DNA of 64,000 nt. Source: Diorhabda sublineata (taxonomy: Eukaryota; Arthropoda; Insecta; Coleoptera; Chrysomelidae). Below are positions 11,791 to 23,075 of this stretch, one piece after another. A model generated the notes under the pieces. The model was not told the DNA's origin. It worked only from the letters and a program-made list of their open reading frames with translations, and searched no databases. The position numbers and the translations under genes were made by a program. The DNA lies in assembly GCF_026230105.1 (NCBI RefSeq), contig NC_079483.1, positions 6,627,312 through 6,691,311 of the forward strand, written 5' to 3'. Within the stretch, counting starts at the first letter, position 1, and each line of letters starts with the position of its first letter.

Positions 11791-12624
11791 AGTTGTTATA
11801 GTTGATTCTTGTGATTCTACCGCCCTCTCGGACGGTTCAATTTTCTTGTTTAACCGGTTACAGACAAAAGATCGAATCCCGTCTACTTTTACTAAATTAA
11901 AAACCCAACAAAAGGGTGATAAAATCCATTAAAATTATAAAGAAGGGCTAGAAACGTCCTATATTTCATTTTGACGATTTCAAAGGGATAATTTCGTTTT
12001 TTAAGGGTTGTAAACTAACACAGATGCACGTATGCAAATTCATTTCGACCCCAGATTTAAATTTGAATAAACTTCGAACAAGGTACGGCATAGACGTAGA
12101 TTTGGGTTGTAAAAAAACGTTTTATTATATCAAATTTTATCTCAACCGTACTACCAATATACATAAATACATGTCGATTTATATATTAATAAAAATTTTA
12201 AATTTAACGTACTTTCAATAGTTTTTTTATAAAATTTCATTTAAACGTTTGATTACTACCCTTAATTAACGATACTTCCATGGCTGAAGCGGCTGGTCTT
12301 CTACATTTATAAAGATGAACATTAGCAAAACTTGTTTGGGATGCCGTACATGACAGTTGGTGATATAAATCAAAAGTTAATATTAAAAATTGTAAGTCGT
12401 ATTCATATTGGGTTAATTTTTTTTGTACCAACTGAAACGGTGTTGCCAGGTCGCGAATATTCAACTCAAAAAAACAGTCGAACTTTGCGAGAAATTTACC
12501 TGTTGAAAATAGTATACGAGGGTGAATTTTGTACGTAAATATTCTACAATTTAAAATTGATGAGCTGTTTAGTCTAACTTACTGTCTATTATTTAAAATG
12601 TTTCTATTATTTAGTTGTATTTCA
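11791..12624. other. Spacer between the two Penelope-like arms
   Basis: No gene is recognised. Short open frames at 12024-12221 and 12237-12538 on both strands lack domains. A short GATCGAATCCC motif at about 11869 resembles a pol III B box but no tRNA fold surrounds it. Confidence 0.5.
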
Positions 12625-13985
12625 AAAAAAACAGCATTGTTAGCTCTAGTTTCGTGGCATTAAAAAATATACAGAGTGACCTATGTATATAGGTTTATTA
12701 TATATCAAGTGCGGGGTTCTTTACATAGGGCAGACATCTCAGTATTTAGAAAATAGACTAAAAGATCATCAATACGATAAAACAAATAAAACTGCGTTAA
12801 CAACCATAAAAAAAACATAAATTCAATAATAAAGATTCAAAAATTCTTGGAACAGAATCTAATATACATTCATAAAAACGAAAAAGCTTTAAATGATAAA
12901 AAATACCTGAATAATTTAAGTAAAATTTATCGATCTATTTTGTAAATTCTAATAAAACTACAAATAATTTTTATTTGAGATGTGAGGACTGAGGAATAAT
13001 TAATTTTTCTTATTAAAACATTTTCTATTTTTAATTTTATTTTTATTTTGATGTTCATGATGTAGTTGGTCTATTGATTAATATAAATACGCAAATTCTC
13101 AGTGTTGATATCATATTTTGATAAAGATTTAAAGAAAAGTCGAAAAGTCAAATTTTATCTTTCAAAAATTATTAAAAAAACTAATTTTGAAACAGAATAG
13201 ACTTAAAATCAAAAACATTTAGATTTTTATCCAATTCAGTTTGTATAAGTTTAAATATCTTTATCCACTGGTATTTTATTCTAAGAAATATAATTCAATG
13301 AAACCACCATTAGAAAAAATAAAGACTTTAAAACGTTTACTTTCGATTACCAAACAACTCGAAACATTTTTTTTTTGATAACATACATTTTCCATAGCTT
13401 TTTAATACTAACTTTGTATTTGAATTAAGTGTTTTTGATGATATAAAACAACTAAATTAAATTCTGAAAATTGCTTTATCAGTTAACGTGTTAATTCGTC
13501 GTAGATCCAATTTTAGATCTATAAAACTGTTTCTAATTCAAAATAAGAATGTGAGAAGTGTTAAAAACCACATTCTTCAACTCCAAAGCGATTTAGTTCT
13601 GTTTTTTTTTTAACGACAATGAAATTTTTTTTGCAAATTACCTACATACCCCTAAAACAATAATAAAAATAATTTGTAGTAACGAAAGTATTTAGTAAAT
13701 CCACTCGTTCTATTTGAGATTTTAAAATTCCTGTTCGATTCCAAGTGGCAAGTCTAAAGAAATTCAGAACAACGTGACAACGTTTAAAATATTAAACTTG
13801 GATAGACAACATTTTTTTGATAAATAATTTCTGTATTTAAACGCCAAGCCGACCTTGTATTTTCACCTTAAATCTGAAAATTATTATCAGATATTCGATA
13901 ATTATTTTCAAAAGACAAGAAAAAAACTGTTTGTGTACGACCCACGCGAAAATTTTAATTCGGTTCAATTTATATAACAAGTTTC
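12625..13985 (+). mobile_element. Penelope-like element 3' end, right arm of the inverted repeat
   Basis: Reverse complement of 9926-11277, with small indels and scattered substitutions. The nuclease end lies at the inner side (12683-12945) and the non-coding 3' tail points right, so the two copies are head to head with tails outward. Penelope-like elements are known for inverted and tandem partial copies, which fits this layout. Confidence 0.85.
12683..12945 (+). pseudogene. GIY-YIG endonuclease C-terminus of a Penelope-like retroelement (right copy)
   Basis: Reads YIKCGVLYIGQTSQYLENR, LKDHQYDKTNKTALTT and then, after a one-base frameshift in an A-run at about 12805, FNNKDSKILGTESN. A second frame change leads to NDKKYLNNLSKIYRSIL-stop at 12945. 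It keeps the TNK codons lost in the left copy but has lost the frame where the left copy has not, so the two arms decayed independently. The GIY-YIG core, catalytic arginine and glutamate are all still readable. Confidence 0.8.
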
Positions 13986-14149
13986 CGAAGAATCACCAAG
14001 ATGCGAATCAATTTTTCATTTTATTTTTAATTGTGTTTTTTAATTTAAAGTAGAAGCTGGACATATTTCTCATTATTATATAATAAATTGAATAATTTTT
14101 ATGATTAACGTTCATAAAAGGAACATAAAACATAGATTAATCAACATCA
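13986..14149. other. Short spacer
   Basis: AT-rich DNA between the Penelope-like arm and the next array; nothing recognised. Confidence 0.4.
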
Positions 14150-15060
14150 ACTCGCTGAAGATCTAAGCGAAGTTCTCCAAGGATCACTGAAACCAAATAC
14201 TTAAAAATCATCCTAAATCAAGGACTGCTGTGAGGAAATTTGGACCTTGAAAGCTCAAACTTGAGATGTGGCTCTATAGAAGCATCCTGAAGATACCCGG
14301 ACTTACAGAACCACCAACGATGAAGTACCAAGACTCATTGGCTGCCAAAGATGCTGGTGACAATTATTAAACAGAAATCTAAGCCTCCAGGTCGAATTAG
14401 GATTCGTGGAATGTTATATACGGAGTGGAAACTTGAACCATTGAAGTACAAATGATCGAAAAACTTGAGATGGGGATCTATAGAAGCATCCTGAAGATAC
14501 CTGGACTGACAGAGCCACCAACGAAGAAGTACCAAGACGCATTGGCTGCCAAAGATGCTGGTGACAATTATTAAACAGAAATCTGAGCCTCCAAGTCAGA
14601 ATAGGATTCATGGAATGTTATATACGGAGTGGAAACTTGAACCATGGAAGTACAAATGATCGAAAAACTTGAGATGTGGCTCTATAGAAGCATCCTGAAG
14701 ATACCTGGACTTACAGAACCACCAACGATGAAGTACCAAGACGCATTGGCTGCCAAAGATGCTGGTGACAATTATTAAACAGAAATCTGAGCCTCCAGGT
14801 CGAATTAGGATTCGTGGAATGTTATATACGGAGTGGAAACTTGAACCATGGAAGTACAAATGATCGAAAAACTTGAGATGGGGATCTAAAGAAGCATCCT
14901 GAAGAGACCTGGACTGACAGAGCCACCAACGAAGAAGTACCAAGACGCATTGGTCTCAAAAAGAAGCTGATCGACAAAAAGAAGAAATCCTGGTACTGAG
15001 AAGAAGAAGAATGTTCAAGGATTACACTAGGATGAATCTACGATACCAAAAAGTTATCAA
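14150..15060 (+). repeat. Satellite array, 204-bp unit derived from a non-LTR reverse transcriptase
   Basis: GAGATGTGGCTCTATAGAAG or a close variant recurs at 14263, 14467, 14671 and 14874, a period of 203-204 bp. Translated on the plus strand the unit reads VIYGVET-stop-TMEVQM, then IEKLEMWLYRSILKIPGLTE and PPTMKYQDAL. This is the region after the polymerase core of the insect endonuclease-reverse transcriptase family (LYG.ETWTL....KLE.FEMWLYRRILKIPWT). The tryptophan codon of ETW is TGA in the array. After the last unit the sequence runs on into a charged R/K-rich stretch (to 15060) that could continue the same protein. The minus-strand ORFs of 66-111 codons are shadows. The same repeat is inverted at 18480-19710. 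Confidence 0.9.
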
Positions 15061-15599
15061 ATCAGCATAAAACTAAACTGGTAACGAACCTTGGTACCCA
15101 ACAGATCTACTGATATTTGGTACAAGACAGGAGAAGATTTCAAAAGCAAAAGACACTACGTCAAGCATCAGAGGTAAAAAAAAAACAAGAGAACCACGAC
15201 TAGAAAAGAAGATTATGTAAAAAAGAGCGGAGGAATTTCTACTAGATACTAGATTTATCATTATTACAAGAATCCAATTGCTGCGAAAAATACAACGAAA
15301 GAAAGAAAAGGTTAAGTGCATGGTGAAAAAAATGACTATTGGTAAACTTCTTTTGAAGCATAGATAATATTTTTTATACGACTAGACTACTAGAACTACA
15401 TGCTCTGGTTTGTTTTCATTCCATCTCTCTGGATATTCGTTGAACTGAACTTCAATTGAAGTTTGATTTCAACCTAGTAAAAACGAACAAAATTTACACA
15501 ATTTTGAAGAAACATCAACTACAACTGACTTATTGATATTTTCTTCGTCTGTTACAGTTTTCCACTGGTATTAATCTTATTACTTTCTTCTATTATTCT
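15061..15599. other. Non-coding spacer
   Basis: AT-rich. A K/R-rich plus-strand translation at 15100-15330 may be leftover retrotransposon tail, but no motif supports it. Confidence 0.4.
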
Positions 15600-15915
15600 T
15601 CTATTATTTTATGAACATGCCAGCACCATTCCAGTTGTTTCCTTTCTATATATGTTATAATCATTTCTTCTACAACCATTTGGTCTTTACTTTCATCATA
15701 AGTTTTCTTTGTTTGCCTTTCTCTATACTAAATTGAATTCTATCAGATGCTTCGATTATCTGTTTCTGTTTATTATCAATTTTATTTCAGCTTCATCTGT
15801 GTCTTCTTTATTAAAATTGATGTTTAATATATCTAGTTACTTTAGTTTTTTAATTGTTTCGTTATTTTCCAGAGCAAGATCCGTGGACTCTTCACCAGTG
15901 CAAAGATATTGATCC
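15600..15915 (-). pseudogene. Non-LTR reverse transcriptase C-terminal relic
   Basis: Minus-strand translation from 15915 downward gives YLCTGEESTDLALENNETIK, a broken YLG-like segment, then EDTDEAEIKLIINRNR. After frame changes it ends in YIERKQLEWCWHVHKIIEE near 15600-15660. This order (E....E.I..RI, then a RxLxWxGHV.RM motif) is that of the C-terminal region of the same retrotransposon type as at 7.8 kb. Several stops interrupt it. The plus-strand 67-codon ORF at 15709-15912 is its shadow. Confidence 0.55.
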
Positions 15916-16165
15916 AAATACTTTTTCGTACTATTCTTTTAAGTTTTTCATTAATGTATTCAAAATTATTTCCATTATCTAATCATCGACGAATGCTTAT
16001 TTCTCTACAATGCTTTTGGCACATATCTCAACAAATGTATCTAAGATGCAGTCGAATTTGTAGCCTTTTTTATGTAACGATGTTATAAAGGTCATTTTGT
16101 AAACAGATGTGCCAAGAATACAACTTTTCAGCATCATTTTCTGGGTTAATAAAATAAAATTAGGT

Positions 16166-17972
16166 TAGGGTACTTACGAAAAAAAAAAGGCTTTTGGTGA
16201 CAAAATTAATAGTAGAAAAAACAACAACGCCATCGTGTTATAGGGGTTAAATAAAAGTTATGTGTATTAAATTCAATATTTTTTGTCTATGATTTATATT
16301 TTTAAACAATAAAAACAACAAAAAATCGGTGCAAATTTGGTTTTTTGCGTTTTGCGCCGAATTTATGCAAAATTCGTTTTTGTCACTATGGACAATATTG
16401 TAGAGAATTGAAAAATCTTCAAAATAAGCTTTTATAATTTGAATTTTGATATTTTGTTGCTTAGATAATTTAATAGAAAAGAAAAAATTTTTAATTTTTT
16501 AAATTGTTTATAATTTGTTTAATTTCAAATATGGGAGTTTCTAATTTACTGAAAACCCAGAACTTAATCAATGCTGTAAAAATGGACCGTGTGGCCCCAA
16601 ATAGTTTTTACAAAATGGCAATTAAACCATAGGAGGCCCTTTTTTTCAAAGGGCCATTCCTGCTCACCGGATGGTCCTATCATTATTTGAAAAGTCGCGT
16701 TGGAAAGAAAAAGAATTTTTTTTGACCTCAAAAAAGTGTTCAAAAATTTATTGTTTTTTAAACATTTTATAAAAATATCGTAATACCAATGTCATATTCG
16801 GAAAGCTGGAAGTTTAATTTGGGGCAAAGTTAGACATTTTTTTTAAAACGTTCACTGCGGTTTTTTTTTCAATTATAAGGAATGTTTTTTACGTCATTTT
16901 GTTAGGGAGTTTCAATAATCTATTATTGAAAAATGCATTTGGTAGCTGTATAAGTGACACTGTTTTTCTCCGCTGCTCCGCAAAGTCCCGAAGAGTGGGG
17001 ATAACGAAAAGAAGCAAAGACGGCGCGCTTAAAAATGATCCGACAAACCTCAAATATGCGGAGCGCTGAAAAAATTAATAATTTTCTCAGAATTTTATCC
17101 TCTATGAAATTTGCAATTTTTTGTAACTAAATAAACAGTTATTCATACTGGCATAAAATACTTTGCATTCTAGGTGAAAATACTTAATTTTATCGGGATA
17201 TATTTAAAGGTTTCATGCAAAAAATTTGAAAATACTCCTTTTTTGAATTTGAATTTAAAAAAAATGTCTAACTTCGCCCCAAATTAGACTGCCAGCTTTC
17301 CGAATATGACATTGGTATCACGATATTTTCATAAAATGTTTAAAAAACAATAAAAATTTTTCACCCCTTTTTTGAACATTTTTTTGAAGTAAAAAAAATT
17401 CGAAAAACTGAGATGTGAGATGTGGGATTTTTAGTTCAATTCTTCTTCTTTCCAACGCGACTTTTCAAATGATAGGACCATGCTGTGAGCAAGAATGGCC
17501 CTTTGAAAAAAAGGGCCTCGTATGGTTTAATTGCCATTTTGCAAAAACTATTTGGAGCCACAGGGCCCATTTTCACAGCATTGATCAAGTACATCGAGAT
17601 CTTGGTTTTCAGTAAATAAGAAACCTTTATATTTAATATTAAACAAATTATAAACAATTTAAAAAATTAAAAATTTTCTCTTTTCGGTTAAATTATCTAA
17701 GCAACAAAATATCGAAATTCAAAGTATAAAAGTTTATTTTGAAGATTTTTCAATTCTCTACAATATTGTCCATAGTAACAAAGACGAATTTTGCATAAAT
17801 TCAGCGCAAAACGCAAAAAACCAAATTTGTACCGATTTTTTGGTATTTGGTATGGTAGACAAAAAATATCGAATTTAATACACATAACTCTTATTTAACC
17901 CCTAGAACACGATGGCATTGTTGTTTTTTCTACTATTAATTTTGTCACCAAAAGCCTTTTTTTTCGTAAGTG
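16166..17972. mobile_element. Foldback element with 0.7-kb inverted arms
   Basis: The arms at about 16166-16860 and 17258-17972 are reverse complements. The outer tips are CTTACGAAAAAAAAAAGGC on the left and GCCTTTTTTTTCGTAAG on the right. Shared inner blocks include TTTCAAAGGGCCATTC, GAAAAGTCGCGTTGGAAAG and GGAAAGCTGGAAGTTT, with the last two matching on the right with few changes. The central 400 bp hold a second, smaller dyad (CCGCTGCTCCGC near 16972 and GCGGAGCGCTG near 17058), so the palindrome reaches almost to the middle. No transposase is present. ORFs at 17415-17885 on both strands are shadows. The arms are well conserved, so the insertion or its palindromic maintenance is fairly recent. 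Confidence 0.9.
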
Positions 17973-18479
17973 TCTTGGCCTAAATATTAAGTTTCTCGAA
18001 GTATCAACTTCAAAATTAGTCAGAGCATTAGTTGCTGTTTTCATTTGACGACTTTTAAGAAACAGAACGTTTTTTTTATTGCGCATGAAGCTGATAAATT
18101 ATATAATCAGGCGACAAAGTTTTGATTTATTTTATTTTTTGAGAAAATCACGCAGTCTGTAACAGATCTACTGCCCTTATCACACCCACTCGAATTTATT
18201 TATTTAAGTGTACGGATGTAAATATCATAAAATTGATAAAAAAAATCGTTAATTCGTGTTATTTTTTTTTAATTATAATAACTAACAATTATACAGAAAC
18301 TTTGGTTCACAAGGAGAAATGAGTTATCAAATTTGTGATAGGAAGTGTCGAAAAAAAAATGTTTGAGGTTATTTATTATAAATTACACACCCTATATTAT
18401 TATTGTAGTACAAGTAAATGTCTTTCTTTCTTCTTTCTCATCTTTATAATTGTCAACAGCTTCTTCTGCGATTAATTCG
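17973..18479. other. Non-coding spacer
   Basis: AT-rich, no gene recognised. It is not complementary to the corresponding left-side interval, so the outer inverted arrays and the inner foldback are separate structures. Confidence 0.5.
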
Positions 18480-19710
18480 ACTTAGTACTTCGTCATTGGT
18501 GAATCTCATCAGTCCAGGGTATCTTCAGGATGCTTCTATAGAGCCACATCTCAAGTTTTTTTATCATTTCAGCTTCCAAGATCCAAGTTTCCGTACATAA
18601 CATTCCATGAATCCTAATCCGACTTGGAGGCTTAGATTTCTGTTTAATAATTGTCAACAGCTTTCTTTTGCAGCCAATGCGTCTTGGTACTTCATCGTTG
18701 GTGGTTCTGTAAGTCCAGATATCTTCAGGATGCTTCTATAGAGCCACATCTCAAGTTTTTTGATCATTTCAGCTTCCGAGGTCCAAGTTTCCACTCCGTA
18801 CATAACATTCCATGAATCTTAATCCGACCTGGAGGCTTAGATTTCTGTTTAATAATTGTCAACAGCTTTCTTTTGCAGCCAATGCGTCTTGGTACTTCTT
18901 CGTTGGTGGTTCTGTAAGTCCAGGTATCTTCAGGATGCTTCTATAGAGCCACATCTCAAGTTTCCACTCCGTACATAATATTCCATGAATCCTAATCCAA
19001 TCTGGAGGCTTAGATTTCTGTTTAATAATTGTCAACAGCTTTCTTTTACAGCCAATGTGTTTTGGTACTTCATCGTTGGTGGTTCTGTAACTCCAGGTAT
19101 CTTCAGGATGCTTCTATAGAGCCACATCTCAAGTTTCCACTCCGTACATAATATTCCATGAATCCTAATCCAATCTGGAGGCTTAGATTTCTGTTTAATA
19201 ATTGTCAACAGCTTTCTTTTGCAGCCAATGCGTCTTGGTACTTCATAGTTGGTGGTTCTGTAAGTCCAGGTATCTTCAGGATGCTTCTATAGAGCCACAT
19301 CTCAAGTTTCCACTCCGTACATAATATTCCATGAATCCTAATCCGATCTGGAGGCTTAGATTTCTGTTTAATAATTGTCAACAGCTTTCTTTTGCAGCCA
19401 ATGCGTCTTGGTACTTCATCGTTGGTGGTTCTGTAACTCCAGGTATCTTCAGGATGCTTCTATAGAGCCACATCTCAAGTTTCCACTCCGTACATAATAT
19501 TCCATGAATCCTAATCCAATCTGGAGGCTTAGATTTCTGTTTAATAACTGTCAACAGCTTTCTTTTGCAGCCAATGCGTCTTGGTACTTCATAGTTGGTG
19601 GTTCTGTAAGTCCAGGTATCTTCAGGATGCTTCTATAGAGCTACATCTCAAGTTTCTACTCCGTATATAACATTCCAAGAATCCTATTCTGACTTAAAGG
19701 TCTAGATTTC
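18480..19710 (-). repeat. Reverse-transcriptase-derived satellite, inverted array
   Basis: Seven copies of the 14.2-kb unit in opposite orientation, marked by GAGCCACATCTCAAG near 18541, 18741, 18946, 19119, 19292, 19465 and 19637 (GAGCTACATC in the last). Spacing is 200 and 205 bp for the first steps and about 173 bp for the rest. The shorter units all lack the same 31 bp (a TTTTTTGATCATTTC segment), so a deletion variant was itself amplified. On the minus strand the units keep the EMWLYRSILK segment. Confidence 0.9.
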
Positions 19711-20754
19711 TATTTGCATTACTCCTTTCACATAACCAGCGTCTTTTCAACGAATATTACTCAAACTTGAGTTATCATATTTTGATCGTCCGACAATCAA
19801 AATGAATTAGAAGCAGTTTTTCTATGTATTATGGTTCCCAGACAATTATGCATCCAAGGAATCGTTTTCGTGTTACATTCGACGTTCTGAGAACTATCTA
19901 GTCGTTAAAAATGTCGCTGGTTCAACGGCACAAACCCTGTTATCTAATACCTCAGTGGGATCCACCAATTTCGGTATTTTTGAGGCTTGAAGACTGAAGC
20001 TCAAACCATTGCTAGCTTCCGACGCAACCAATTTGAGTGCTATTGCAAACGTAGTAAAGAAATTGGTGATCAAGAGAAAAACCTCGAATCTGACGTTAAT
20101 TAGATGTCATGTAGACAAAACTTCACTCAATCGGTAACCTCAGAGTCAATAGGGGAAACAAGGCGTTTAGCTACAACGCCAAATTGCCAAAGTTTCTTTA
20201 TTATTGAGGTTAAAATGCACCTGGACCTTCTTCTCCGTTATGAGTTCTTGTGGAGTTGATTTCACGTTTCGAATCCCACATTGCTCAAATTACATTTGGA
20301 CGAATCATTTTCTGGATTTTTGAATCGTGTATCTCGAAGTCGAGAAGATCTATGAGCTGTATAACAACCCGTGGGAATGGAGAAAGCATTTTGCAAGATT
20401 TTTATTTATTCCTTATGAAAGCTTTGGCGACTTTTGCATAGGGGCTAGAATCATCAGAGTGTTTGTCTTTTTTACAAGTGTCTATATCTTTTAAAATTTG
20501 TACGCTACTGTAGTGAAAAAGTTGATCTAGCGAAGCATATGTCTATCATTCAGTGCTATAGTGAGTTTCTCGTACACATTTACCGGACATTTTAATGAAT
20601 CGTTGTTTTGAGAAAACACGTGTTTCATAACTTATTCATGTTTTTTTTTCTGCTTGGTATGATTTTACTTAAAATAATTGGTAATTGTCGACTCAATTAC
20701 TTATAGGTATATTTAATATACAAGAAAATAAAACATTTTGTTGATTACCACTTT
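19711..20754. other. Mostly unassigned; possible gag scrap inside
   Basis: Less AT-rich than the surroundings between 19890 and 20240, with several plus-strand frames open for 30-60 codons. Apart from the gag-like scrap listed separately I assign nothing. The 63-codon ORF at 20250-20441 has no domain. Confidence 0.4.
19888..20100 (+). pseudogene. Possible BEL/Pao-type gag relic
   Basis: Plus-strand frame reads ENYLVVKNVAGSTAQTLLSN then TSVGSTNFGIFEA-stop-RLKLK. The pattern, a 'YL...V.G.A...I...P...NY..A...L' helix pair, resembles the DUF1759 gag region of BEL/Pao retrotransposons. Only this short stretch fits, the stop is in frame, and no protease or polymerase follows, so the call is tentative. 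Confidence 0.25.
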
Positions 20755-23075
20755 TTTGAGATAATATTCTCGCTTTGTAGTCTGTTTATGATAATATCTC
20801 GATGTTCCAGATTATATTCGATAGTATTTTTGCTTACTAGCCTATTTTTGATAGTAGGTACTCTTTCCCTAGACTTATCTGAGAGGTTCTTTGCTTTCTA
20901 CACTGTTTTCGACAGTATCCTTAATCTCTAGCTTCCTGTTCAATACTCTAATCCTTCCCCAGACTTTTTTGATAGTTTCTTCACTTTCTACACTGTTTTC
21001 GACAATATCCTCATTCCCTAGCTTAATGTTCAACAGTCTAATCCTTCCCCAGACCTTCTTTGATAGTTTCTTCACTTTCTACACTGTTTTCGACAGTACC
21101 CTCAATCACTAGCTTCCTGTTCAATAGTCTAATCCTTTTCCAGACTTTTTTTGATATTTTTTTCCTTTTTTACACTGTTTTCGACAGTATCCTCACTCCT
21201 TAGCTTGCTGTCCCATCAGTTCATCCTTCCCTAGACTTTTTTGAGAGTTTTTATGGTTCCTAGTTTGTTTTCGACAGTATCTTCGTCCCCTAGACTTTTT
21301 TTCGATAGTATAATTTTCCCCAGACTTAGTGCAATAGAACCTTTGTTCTATAGACTGTATATGGCAGTATCCTCATTCCCCAACTTCCTGATGAATAGTC
21401 TATTTCTTTCCAAAACTTTTTTTGATAGTTTCTTCACTTTCTACACTGTTTTCGACAGTATCCTCATTCCCTAGCTTAATGTTCAACAGTCTAATCCTTC
21501 CCCAGACCTTTTTTGATAGTTTCTTCACTTTCTACACTGTTTTCGACAGTACCCTCAATCACTAGCTTCCTGTTCAATAGTCTAATCCTTTTCCAGACTT
21601 TTTTTGATATTTATTTTTCTTTTTTACACTGTTTTCGACAGTATCCTCACTCCTTAGCTTGCTGTCCCATCAGTTCATCCTTCCCTAGACTTTTTTGAGA
21701 GTTTTTATGGTTCCTAGTTTGTTTTCGACAGTATCTTCGTCCCCTAGACTTTTTTTCGATAGTATAATTTTCCCCAGACTTAGTGCAATAGAATCTTTGT
21801 TCTATAGACTGTATATGACAGTATCCTTATTCCCCAACTTCCTGATGAATAGTCTAATTCTTTCCAAAACTTTTTTTGATAGTTTCTTCACTTTCTACAC
21901 TGTTTTCGAGAGTATCCTCAATCCCTAGCTTCCTGATGAATAGTCTATTCCTTTTCCAAAACTTTTTTTGATAGTTTCTTCACTTTTTATACTGTTTTCG
22001 ACAGTATCCTCAATCCCTAGCTTCCTGATGAATAGTCTAATCCTTTTCTAAAACTTTTTTTGATAGTTTCTTCACTTTCTACACTATTTTCGACAATACA
22101 CTTTCTACACTGTTTTAGACAGTATCCTTAATCCCTGACTTCCTGTTCAATAGTCTAATACTTTTCCAAACAAACTTTTTTGGATAGTTTCTTCACTTTC
22201 TACACTGTTTTCGACAGTATCCTCAATCCCTAACTTCCTGTTCAATAGTCTAATCCTTTTCCAAAACTTTTTTTGATAGTCTCTTCACTTTCTACACTGT
22301 TTTCGATAGTATTCTCAATCCCCAGCTTCCTGATGAATAGTCTAATCCTTTTCCAAACTATTCTTGATAGTTTCTTCACTTTCTTCACTGTTTTCGATAG
22401 TATCCTCATTCCCCAACTTCCTGATTAATAGTCTAATCCTTTTCCAAAACTTTTTTTGATAGTTTCTTCACTTTTTATACTGTTTTCGACAGTATTCTCA
22501 ATCCCTAGCTTCCTGTTCAATAGTCTAATCCTTTTCCAAACTTTTCTTAATAGTTTCTACACATTCTTCACTGTTTTGGACAGTATCCTCATTCCCTACC
22601 TTCCTGTTCAATACTCTATTCCTTCCCCAGCCTTTTTTTGATAATGTCTACACTTTTTACACTGTTTTCGACAGTATCCTTATTCTCTAGCTTCCTGTTC
22701 ATTACTCTAATACTTCCCCAAACTTTGTTTGATAATCTCTTCAATTTCTACACTGTTTTCGACAGTATCCTCAAGCCCTAGCTTCCTGATGAATAGTCTA
22801 ATCCTTTTCCAAAACTTTTTTTGATAGTTTCTCCACTTTTTATACTGTTTTCGACAGTATCCTCATTCCCTACCTTCATGTTCAATAGTCTAATCCTTTT
22901 TCAAAACTTTTTTCCATATTTTCTTCACTTTTTACACTGTTTTCGAAAGTATCCTTATTTCCTAACTTCCTGTTCAATACTCTAATCCTTCCCCAGACTT
23001 TTTTCGACAGTTTCTTCACTTTCTACAGTATTTTCGACAGTATCTTCTTTTTAAAGATATCCTTTCTTCCTTCCT
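20755..23075. repeat. Satellite array, 90-bp unit with 453-bp higher-order repeat
   Basis: About 25 units marked by TTCTTCACTTTCTACACTG and GTTTTCGACAGTATCCTC, with starts such as 20966 and 21056 showing a 90-91 bp step. A block of five monomers starting at 21061 is repeated nearly exactly at 21513, a higher-order period of about 453 bp. It includes distinctive members such as TAGTGCAATAGAA. Ninety is a multiple of three, so frames stay open over two or three units on both strands (for example 20875-21075 minus, 21695-21928 plus). 91-bp units and indels break every frame, so I do not call a protein. The first few units (20755-20880) are the most diverged. Confidence 0.95.

Noticed and set aside
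11855..11900. GATCGAATCCC resembling a tRNA T-loop / SINE B box
   Set aside because: No acceptor, D or anticodon stems can be drawn around it, and no A box lies at the right distance.
14335..14943. Minus-strand ORFs of 65-111 codons with repeated 'QSRYLQDASI' translations
   Set aside because: Antisense read-through of the reverse-transcriptase-derived satellite.
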